Source: Alphaproteobacteria bacterium MarineAlpha3_Bin3
GTDB lineage: Bacteria > Pseudomonadota > Alphaproteobacteria > Rhodospirillales > Casp-alpha2
Length of the DNA: 5,304 bases
Reading direction: 5' to 3'
NCBI GenBank assembly: GCA_002938075.1
Contig: PTLK01000144.1
Location: forward strand, 1-5,304
The notes under the pieces were generated by a model, which was given only the letters and a program-made list of their open reading frames with translations, was not told where the DNA came from and made no database searches. The position numbers and the translations under genes are program-made. This document shows, piece after piece, positions 1 through 4,706 of the stretch. How positions within the stretch are numbered: position 1 is the stretch's first letter; each line of letters opens with the position of its first letter.

Positions 1-339
1 GTTCAAGCGGTTCACCAGTTGGCGGAGCGTCGAGTTCGCCGGCAGGATGACCAGCCGTCTCCCCTTCCCTTCCTCGATCCGGATGCGGGTGCGGGGCACG
101 ACGACGGTCTCGCCCGCCCGCGCGAAGGGGCCGGGATGGGAGACCTCGGGGGTTTCCCGGGTGCGGATCACGAGGCCACCCACCATCACCGCCACGGTGC
201 CGACGCGGACGTTTTCGGTGATGACGACGGTGCCGGACCGCTGGTCGATGACGACGCGGGCCTTGCCGGCCGAATCGGCAAGGGCCGGGCCGGCAAGGAA
301 GGCCAGCGCAGGTACGGCGATCCATTTCCACGAAGTCAT
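1..339 (-). CDS. Short secreted FlgI C-terminal-domain protein (partial, 3' end outside window)
   Basis: Reading the minus strand from the ATG at 339-337 gives 113 codons open to the window edge. Residues 1-21 form a signal peptide (M-T-S-W-K-W, then a hydrophobic stretch, then A-L-A before D22), so the product should be exported to the periplasm. From about residue 28 the sequence matches the C-terminal part of flagellar P-ring protein FlgI: ARVVIDQRSGTVVI, then VRVGTVAV, ETPEVSHPGPF, GETVVVPRT and, at the edge, TLRQLVNRLN. In an ordinary FlgI of roughly 370 residues this segment lies some 250 residues from the N-terminus. Here only about six residues separate it from the signal peptide, so the ring-building body is absent. 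No Shine-Dalgarno sequence is visible before the ATG; the frame stays open upstream, but the extra residues do not look like FlgI and would bury the signal peptide. It may be a deletion relic or a distinct small family; an intact frame with a well-formed signal peptide favours a working protein. The symbol flgI is withheld because of the architecture. Confidence 0.8.
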   Translation of the reverse strand, partial: MTSWKWIAVPALAFLAGPALADSAGKARVVIDQRSGTVVITENVRVGTVAVMVGGLVIRTRETPEVSHPGPFARAGETVVVPRTRIRIEEGKGRRLVILPANSTLRQLVNRLN

Positions 340-681
340 GGAACCATGGTACACCACGCCAAGGCCAAGGATAAGCTCCGCCCCCCCGAAGGTACCTTTT
401 TCTTCTGGATGCCCAAACGATGCGCGTGCGACGGGGTGATGATGCTCAGGTTCGCTAAGGAAGTTCGGAACGGGAAGTTTTCTCAAGCCATGTGCCCCCC
501 GCCGCCTTAATAACGGCCTGTAGACTGGGTGCAATTGTTCGGCAAAATGCGCCGGCCGGTGATGGTCGCCCCGAGCAAACGCCGCAGTATTCCGACGTTC
601 GGAACGCCGGCCACGACGGCGGTGATTTCCTGTTCATGCGGAAGAAATAGGGTCAGATTTCCTCTCTTTTCCGTCACCCTG
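340..681. other. Intergenic region without a confident gene
   Basis: I see no RNA gene, standard promoter or convincing coding region here. Short open frames exist on both strands, but none has a ribosome binding site or a recognisable domain. Two of them look somewhat protein-like over about 512-660. On the minus strand one frame reads EITAVVAGVPNVGILRRLLG and ends at a stop near 512. On the plus strand another reads GHDGGDFLFMRKK and stops at 648, followed at once by GGGTCAGATTT. This could be a decayed gene edge or a second repeated element next to the hairpin repeat. A run of seven C lies at 381-387. The promoter of the minus-strand FlgI-like gene should be in this region, but I could not identify one. 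Confidence 0.5.
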
Positions 682-802
682 ATGTCCGCTTTGGGTCAAA
701 AGCAGACGTTTTGCGACTACCCTCCAAATGTCTGCTTTCGGGGGTAAAGCAGACCTAAATCAAGGTCTGGCAGAATGTCCGTTAATGGCCAATAGCGGAC
801 AT
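682..802 (+). repeat. 121-bp triple-hairpin intergenic repeat, copy A
   Basis: This is the left member of a direct pair with 4509-4629; the two copies align without gaps over 121 bases and differ at about 23 positions by hand count (roughly 81 % identity). Each copy holds three hairpins built on the TGTCCGC/GCGGACA theme. In this copy hairpin 1 pairs 682-692 with 699-709 with one mismatch. Hairpin 2 pairs GTCTGCTTT (730-738) perfectly with AAAGCAGAC (746-754) around a CGGGGGT loop. Hairpin 3 pairs 775-783 with 794-802 with one T-G wobble. As I recall, repeats of this kind are widespread between genes in alphaproteobacteria and are often mistranslated as proteins starting MSALGQKQT, which this copy would also yield from 689. 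It is probably a REP or MITE-like non-coding element; no transposase is in the window. Confidence 0.85.
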
Positions 803-894
803 TGCGATGCCGATGGGGGGTGTCCTTTATATATTTTTAAAGTAGGGCTTTAATTGGGAAATAAGTAGTCAGCGGGTAATGGTTCGATCTATCA

Positions 895-924
895 TTAAAG
901 TCTTCCTGAACGGAAGCTTATATC
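895..924 (+). promoter_or_regulatory. Weak sigma-70-like promoter candidate
   Basis: TTAAAG at 895-900 (three of six matches to TTGACA) and TATATC at 919-924 (four of six to TATAAT) are separated by 18 bases. A transcript would begin near 931 and leave a leader of about 60 bases before the first gene at 991. The matches are poor and the region is AT-rich, so this could be chance; a promoter further up, in the 820-870 AT-rich block, is equally possible. Confidence 0.2.
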
Positions 925-979
925 GGATTAACGATTTCAGGCACTCGGTGAATGTTTCTGGGAAGGCCATTCATTGTGT

Positions 980-985
980 GGAGGG
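980..985 (+). promoter_or_regulatory. Ribosome binding site that sets the first gene's start
   Basis: GGAGGG, inside GGAGGGGG (980-987), lies five bases before the ATG at 991. This strong Shine-Dalgarno match is why 991 is chosen over the upstream in-frame ATG at 952, which has no such site and would put 13 extra residues in front of the signal peptide. Confidence 0.8.
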
Positions 986-990
986 GGCTT

Positions 991-1647
991 ATGATACCGA
1001 AAGGCAAACGGTGGCTCCTGTTTGGTTGCGTCGCCGTGTTTCCGGTTTTGTTGATAATGATTACCGTGTTCTCAGTGCCGGTAACGGCCTTGGCCGCGTC
1101 CGTATCCGGCAAGCTCAAGGTCTATGGCGGCAAAAAACTGAAAAACATAATCGTTTTTTTGGAACCGACTAATAAAAAAGCCGCCGATGCGGTCAAGAAG
1201 TACAAGGTGACGCAGAAAGGCCGGGTTTTCGATCCTGCCGTCACCGTCGTCATCGCTGGCAGCGAGGTCATCTTTATCAACGACGAAGGGCGCGAAATAG
1301 ACCACAACATCTATTCCCTCAGCCGCACACGCAAGTTCGATGTCGGGTTGGTCAGCAAGGGGTCCGAGCTGGTTGTCGATTTCCCCAAACCCGGCATCGT
1401 TAAATATTATTGTTCCGTGCACAAAAACATGGAAGGCACCATCATCGTCGTGCCATCGCAGTTTTACACGTTGTTGGACAAACCTGGGACGTTTATCCTG
1501 GAAAACGTGCCGGAAGGGGAGTGGAAACTGAATGCCGCCGTTTCTCACCGCCGCTATTCCGCGTCCCCGGTGGATGTGGCCGTTTCCGGCCCTTCCGTTG
1601 ACAGCGTCATCCTGCAGATTAGCCGCAAACGAAGAAAACGGCGCTAG
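991..1647 (+). CDS. Periplasmic type-1 copper cupredoxin ('methylamine utilization protein'-like)
   Basis: The 218-residue product begins with a signal peptide: M-I-P-K-G-K-R-W, a hydrophobic core to about residue 32, then A-L-A-A, with cleavage near 35-36. Residues about 37-75 form a beta-rich start (SVSGKLKVYGGKKLKNIIVF). Residues 77-154 are a plastocyanin-like cupredoxin domain with all four expected type-1 copper ligands: His105 in EIDHNIYS, then Cys141, His144 and Met147 in YYCSVHKNMEG. Residues about 165-210 resemble a carboxypeptidase-regulatory-like beta domain (GTFILENVPEGEWKL). The mature protein is basic (hand count 31 Lys/Arg against 18 Asp/Glu) and ends in the unusual tail RKRRKRR. 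Relatives are commonly labelled methylamine utilization proteins, but nothing else here belongs to methylamine metabolism, so that name is not evidence of function. Expected role: periplasmic copper binding, by electron transfer or sensing. It opens the three-gene operon; the next start follows after nine bases. Confidence 0.88.
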   Translation: MIPKGKRWLLFGCVAVFPVLLIMITVFSVPVTALAASVSGKLKVYGGKKLKNIIVFLEPTNKKAADAVKKYKVTQKGRVFDPAVTVVIAGSEVIFINDEGREIDHNIYSLSRTRKFDVGLVSKGSELVVDFPKPGIVKYYCSVHKNMEGTIIVVPSQFYTLLDKPGTFILENVPEGEWKLNAAVSHRRYSASPVDVAVSGPSVDSVILQISRKRRKRR

Positions 1648-1656
1648 CCTTAAGTG

Positions 1657-2427
1657 ATGAAACAAGTCTTCGGGATTCTAGCAGCAGCCATGATAGCCGG
1701 GTTGTTGGCCTTGCCGGTTGCGGTTCTGGCCGACGGCCATGGTTTCGATCCCGATGAGCCGCCGCCGGAAGGCAAGGGCAGCGTCTATGGCACCGTCACC
1801 GCGCGTCCGCACAAGGACTATGTCAAGAAAGCCAAGGAGCTGGGATCGAAGGAAGACTATGATGACAATGACCCTTATGCTGGGTCCGCTGACGGCAAGG
1901 TCGTCTACAACGATACCATGGTCAATTATGATTTCGCCGATGTATACGCCATTTTGCTGAACCCGGCGGCCAAGCCGGGCAAGGTGCACGAGGTGGAAGC
2001 CGAAGGCGATGAAGACCAGAAGCCCCGGGCGCTTGCCGTGGCATTTGGCGACATCATTCGCATCAAAAACGCCACGTCCAAGCCGCTGACCTATTTCCTC
2101 GCCGACATCAATGGTGACAGCATTCAGGAAATTCCCCTGCTGCCCCCTGGCGGCAGCGCCGACATGACGGTGGAACTTGTTGGCGACCTGGAACTGACCA
2201 CGGATGAGGATGACAGCCTGATTACGGCGGTGCTGTCGCGCGAAGGCCTGCAAAGCCAACGCGTCAGGAGCGGCTCCACCTATGCCTTCCCAAATATGAA
2301 TCCCGGCGAATACGATCTTTTGTTCTGGTTCTGGCGGCTGGGCATCCTGAAACGGAAAGTCACCGTCGAGGCGGGGGAACATACCGACGTGGATGGAGTC
2401 CTGTCTGTCGATACCGTCGTCCGCTAA
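1657..2427 (+). CDS. Periplasmic acidic cupredoxin-fold-like protein lacking copper ligands
   Basis: I do not recognise a named family. From the ATG at 1657 the product has 256 residues; a GTG directly before it (1654) is an alternative start. There is no good Shine-Dalgarno site, and the gene starts nine bases after its neighbour's stop, so translation may be coupled. Residues 1-25 are a signal peptide ending V-L-A before D26. The mature protein is very acidic (hand count 42 Asp/Glu against 23 Lys/Arg), with an Asp-rich segment at 67-79. Residues about 82-195 look like a cupredoxin-type beta sandwich: AVAFGDIIRIKNATSKPLTY parallels the IAGSEVIFINDEG part of the preceding gene, but the ligand His is replaced and there is no C-x2-H-x2-M cluster. 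Residues about 205-252 (STYAFPNMNPGEYDLLFWFW) match the regulatory-like beta domain that also ends its neighbour. It is probably a diverged paralogue that has lost copper binding. DINGD at 150-154 resembles part of a calcium loop, which is speculative. Confidence 0.75.
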   Translation: MKQVFGILAAAMIAGLLALPVAVLADGHGFDPDEPPPEGKGSVYGTVTARPHKDYVKKAKELGSKEDYDDNDPYAGSADGKVVYNDTMVNYDFADVYAILLNPAAKPGKVHEVEAEGDEDQKPRALAVAFGDIIRIKNATSKPLTYFLADINGDSIQEIPLLPPGGSADMTVELVGDLELTTDEDDSLITAVLSREGLQSQRVRSGSTYAFPNMNPGEYDLLFWFWRLGILKRKVTVEAGEHTDVDGVLSVDTVVR

Positions 2428-2444
2428 CCATATGAACGATTGAT

Positions 2445-4370
2445 ATGGGTCTTCGTGGAAAAATCTTTACGGCGTTCTTCACCATCCTCGCCCTGTTGCT
2501 GGGGGGGACGATCCATTACACCAATTCCCAGACCACAGAATTCCAGACCGCCCAGATCACCGGCCAGCTTCGTTCGACAAAAATACGGTTCGAGAAGAAG
2601 TTTGAAAGTGAGAGGGCCAATTTGTTGAAACTGGTCCGCACCATCACGTCGGATCAAAAATACCGCTCTTTCCTGCAACAGGTGAAGGACAACTATTTCT
2701 CTTTCGCCGAGGAAATCATCCTCGACACCAATGCCGACATGGTGTTCGTGGTCGATGAGGATATGATTGTGCGCGGCGTCTCGTCTCCGTCCAAGGGTTC
2801 AAAATTGAAGCGCGACGAATACCTCGCTACGATCTTGGAACATGTCGAGGAAACACACGTTGATGATCTGCTGGGGGAAATCCTTGAAACCGGAAAGAAT
2901 ACGTCCCGGGTCCTGACCTTCGGCCGTGACCTGTTGAATACGGTCCATGTGCCGTTGAAGGAATCTCTGTCGGACGACTATGCCCTAGGCGTCGTCTCCG
3001 TCGGCATCATTATCGACGATGAATGGGTCAATGATCTGTTGAAAGACGAAGGCTCCGACATCCATGTCATCTTTTACATTGACGGCCGGCCGGTGGCGGC
3101 TAACGCGCCCGAAGATCTAAGCTGGGCCTTTCTCAAGGCCGCCCGGGGCGGCGGGGATGAGTCCTTTGTCTTCGAAAAGGAACGCTACATCGGACTCAAG
3201 GGCGCCTTCGAGAGAGCCGGCCGCCCCGCCGGCTATCTGTTCGTTGCCAGCCTGGACAAGGCCATGGCCCCGTTCGTGTCCCTGCAATGGAAAATCTTCG
3301 CCCTCGGCGTGGCGGCGCTGGTCTTCGGGCTGGTGGTTATCCTGTTTCTGACCAACCGCATCGTTTTCCCGATCCGGATGCTGGTCCGGGGCACCAAGGA
3401 AATCCTGGACGGCAATTACGATTACACGGTGGAGAACAAGTCCCGCGACGAAGTCGGTCAACTGGCCCGGGCCTTCAATTCCATGACCGGGGGCTTGAAG
3501 GAAAAGGAACAAATCCGGAGCCTGTTCGGCAAGTATGTTCACCCCTCCATCGTCAGTAACATCATGGAAAATCCAGGCAACCTGCAGCAAGAGGGCACGC
3601 GGCGGATTCAGACCCTGTTGTTCAGCGATATTCAGGGTTTCACCACCATCAGTGAAGGCATGGACGCCGAACACCTGGTCGGGTTCCTGAACGAATACCT
3701 GGGCGCCATGGCCGGCGAATTGACGGCGTGCGATGGCATTCTGGACAAGTACCTGGGCGACGGGATCATGGCGTTCTGGGGGCCGCCGTTGACGGAGGGA
3801 AACCATGCCCGTCTGGCCTGCGACGCGGCCTTGGGCATGCAGTTAAAACTGGCCGACATGCGCCGGGACTGGCAGGCCCGCGGGCTTCCTCCCATCCATG
3901 CCCGCATCGGCGTTGCCACCGGCGAGGTCATCGTCGGCAATATCGGTTGCGAGCAGGCCCAGGATTACACCTGCATCGGCGACACGGTGAACCTGTCGTC
4001 CCGGCTGGAAGGCGTGAACAAGGTTTACGGAACCCGCATCATCATCGACGAGGCGACCCTGGATATGGTCAACGATCACTTCAAGGTGCGTGAATTGGAC
4101 ACGGTCCGGGTCAAGGGCCGTGACGGCGGCACCCGGATATTCGAACTTCAGGGATTTGCCTCAAGTGCGGTGAGCAAACCGGAAGACAACTTCCGCCGTT
4201 ATGCCGACGCTCTGGCCCTTTACCGGGCCGGAGGATTCACCGATGCGCTTAAAGGCTTTCAGTCGATCAAGGACGACCCCCCCGCCAGTATCATGGCCGA
4301 AGCTTGCCGCCATTTGATCGAGCAGCCGCCCGAAAACTGGGACGGAATCCGCACCCTGACTGAAAAATAG
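2445..4370 (+). CDS. Membrane-bound class IIIb adenylate cyclase (periplasmic sensor-HAMP-cyclase-helical tail)
   Basis: The 641-residue product should turn ATP into cAMP in response to a periplasmic signal. Membrane segments are predicted at about 7-25 and 283-303; between them lie about 255 periplasmic residues resembling a Cache-type sensor (ADMVFVVDEDMIVRGV at 97-112). A HAMP linker follows (about 304-356, Pro309 and DEVGQLARAF at 335-344), then the usual FGKYV pre-catalytic segment (361-365). The catalytic domain (about 388-568) has every key residue: metal-binding Asp395 (LFSDIQGFT) and Asp439 (KYLGDGIMAF), adenine-selecting Lys435 and Thr509 (the Lys/Thr pair of class IIIb), and transition-state Asn516 and Arg520 (VNLSSRLE). 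It should therefore be active and ATP-selective. The tail (about 580-641: YADALALYRAGGFTDALKGF, then NWDGI) is TPR-like, as often seen in these cyclases. The ATG at 2445 lies 17 bases after the upstream stop and lacks a good Shine-Dalgarno site; a tiny ATG-AAC-GAT-TGA frame (2432-2443) ends one base before it. Operon position suggests its input comes from the two periplasmic proteins. Confidence 0.93.
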   Translation: MGLRGKIFTAFFTILALLLGGTIHYTNSQTTEFQTAQITGQLRSTKIRFEKKFESERANLLKLVRTITSDQKYRSFLQQVKDNYFSFAEEIILDTNADMVFVVDEDMIVRGVSSPSKGSKLKRDEYLATILEHVEETHVDDLLGEILETGKNTSRVLTFGRDLLNTVHVPLKESLSDDYALGVVSVGIIIDDEWVNDLLKDEGSDIHVIFYIDGRPVAANAPEDLSWAFLKAARGGGDESFVFEKERYIGLKGAFERAGRPAGYLFVASLDKAMAPFVSLQWKIFALGVAALVFGLVVILFLTNRIVFPIRMLVRGTKEILDGNYDYTVENKSRDEVGQLARAFNSMTGGLKEKEQIRSLFGKYVHPSIVSNIMENPGNLQQEGTRRIQTLLFSDIQGFTTISEGMDAEHLVGFLNEYLGAMAGELTACDGILDKYLGDGIMAFWGPPLTEGNHARLACDAALGMQLKLADMRRDWQARGLPPIHARIGVATGEVIVGNIGCEQAQDYTCIGDTVNLSSRLEGVNKVYGTRIIIDEATLDMVNDHFKVRELDTVRVKGRDGGTRIFELQGFASSAVSKPEDNFRRYADALALYRAGGFTDALKGFQSIKDDPPASIMAEACRHLIEQPPENWDGIRTLTEK

Positions 4371-4508
4371 CGTCTTGTGTGTCTGGGATCAGCTCAGTGC
4401 TGCAAAAACAGGCCGGACACATGGCAGCACCGACCAGCTATGCATCACTGTTAAAAAAATCCTTACCAACAAGGAGCCAGCCTCAGACTGAATGGGACCA
4501 TCCAACAA
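4371..4508. other. Spacer after the cyclase gene, with an inverted repeat
   Basis: GTGCTGC at 4397-4403 is perfectly complementary to GCAGCAC at 4424-4430, with a 20-base loop. An overlapping, competing arm pair is TGTGTCTGG (4378-4386) with CCGGACACA (4413-4421), containing one T-G wobble. Neither is followed by a T-run, so this is not a standard intrinsic terminator, although the structures may still help end or protect the operon transcript. No gene is seen. The small open frame that starts with the GTG at 4379 and runs into the following repeat has no ribosome binding site and no domain. Confidence 0.4.
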
Positions 4509-4629
4509 ATGTCCGCTTTGGGTCAAAAGCAGACATTTGTCGCACCCCTAGGGAATGTCCGCTTTCGGGGGTAATGCGGACGTAATTCAGGGTGTGGCTG
4601 AATGTCCGCTAATAGCCAAAAGCGGACAT
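4509..4629 (+). repeat. 121-bp triple-hairpin intergenic repeat, copy B
   Basis: This is the right member of the direct pair with 682-802, in the same orientation and of the same length. The first 26 bases of the two copies are identical. Hairpin 1 pairs 4509-4519 with 4526-4536 with one mismatch. Hairpin 2 pairs GTCCGC (4557-4562) with GCGGAC (4576-4581) around the same CGGGGGT loop segment. Hairpin 3 pairs ATGTCCGCT (4602-4610) perfectly with AGCGGACAT (4621-4629). Where the copies differ in the stems, pairing is kept: C-G here replaces T-A in hairpin 2 and T-G in hairpin 3. The element lies between the convergent cyclase and fadE genes, where a structured RNA could affect the 3' ends of both transcripts. 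Confidence 0.85.
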
Positions 4630-4689
4630 ATGGGCAAAGGCGGGGAGCCCTAAAACAGCTTAATTTCCGCACACCCACAGCAGCCAGCG

Positions 4690-4701
4690 TCGCGGCCGCG
4701 A
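4690..4701. repeat. Perfect 12-bp palindrome downstream of fadE
   Basis: TCGCGGCCGCGA is its own reverse complement and lies six to seventeen bases past the fadE stop codon (minus-strand sense). No T-run follows it in the fadE direction, so it is not a standard intrinsic terminator. It may simply reflect local GC content. Confidence 0.3.
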
Positions 4702-4706
4702 ACACG

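Larger units (their letters stand above)
803..990 (+). other. Leader region upstream of the cupredoxin-cyclase operon
   Basis: This stretch is clearly richer in A and T than its surroundings (for example TTTATATATTTTTAAAG around 826-842), as expected for a promoter region. It carries several small inverted repeats: TTAAAG (837-842) with CTTTAA (848-853) around five bases; CTTCC (902-906) with GGAAG (912-916) around five bases; and TGAATG (949-954) with CATTCA (968-973) around 13 bases, just before the ribosome binding site. The third could form a leader hairpin or an operator. No FNR-type or CRP-type palindrome and no standard CueR-type operator was found by eye. Confidence 0.45.

Noticed and set aside
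529..747. Small plus-strand frame running into repeat copy A
   Set aside because: Its C-terminal half is simply the translated repeat and it lacks a ribosome binding site.
682..802. CRISPR array or rRNA/tRNA gene explaining the repeated hairpins
   Set aside because: The hairpins are uneven, lack regular unique spacers, and show no tRNA cloverleaf or rRNA sequence.
952..990. Upstream ATG for the cupredoxin gene at 952
   Set aside because: No ribosome binding site precedes it, while GGAGGG precedes 991, and the extra residues would displace the signal peptide from the N-terminus.
879..1172. 97-codon plus-strand frame overlapping the start of the cupredoxin gene
   Set aside because: It is in a different frame from the well-supported gene and has no recognisable domain.
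991..1647. A role in methylamine metabolism
   Set aside because: Database labels for this family use that name, but there is no methylamine dehydrogenase subunit, maturation gene or C1-pathway gene in the window.
1072..1665. Long minus-strand open frame opposite the cupredoxin gene
   Set aside because: It lies antisense to a gene with signal peptide and copper ligands, has no domain or ribosome binding site, and is a by-product of GC-rich codon use.
1678..2382. 234-codon minus-strand open frame opposite the second operon gene
   Set aside because: Composition is typical of an antisense shadow and the plus-strand frame has a clear signal peptide and an operon context.
3117..3806. 229-codon minus-strand open frame inside the cyclase gene
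   Set aside because: It overlaps the HAMP and catalytic coding region, which is unambiguous on the plus strand.
4397..4430. Intrinsic terminator of the operon
   Set aside because: The stem has a 20-base loop, competes with another pairing and is not followed by a T-run.
4379..4585. Small plus-strand frame running into repeat copy B
   Set aside because: Same reason: more than a third of it is repeat sequence, and no ribosome binding site or domain is seen.
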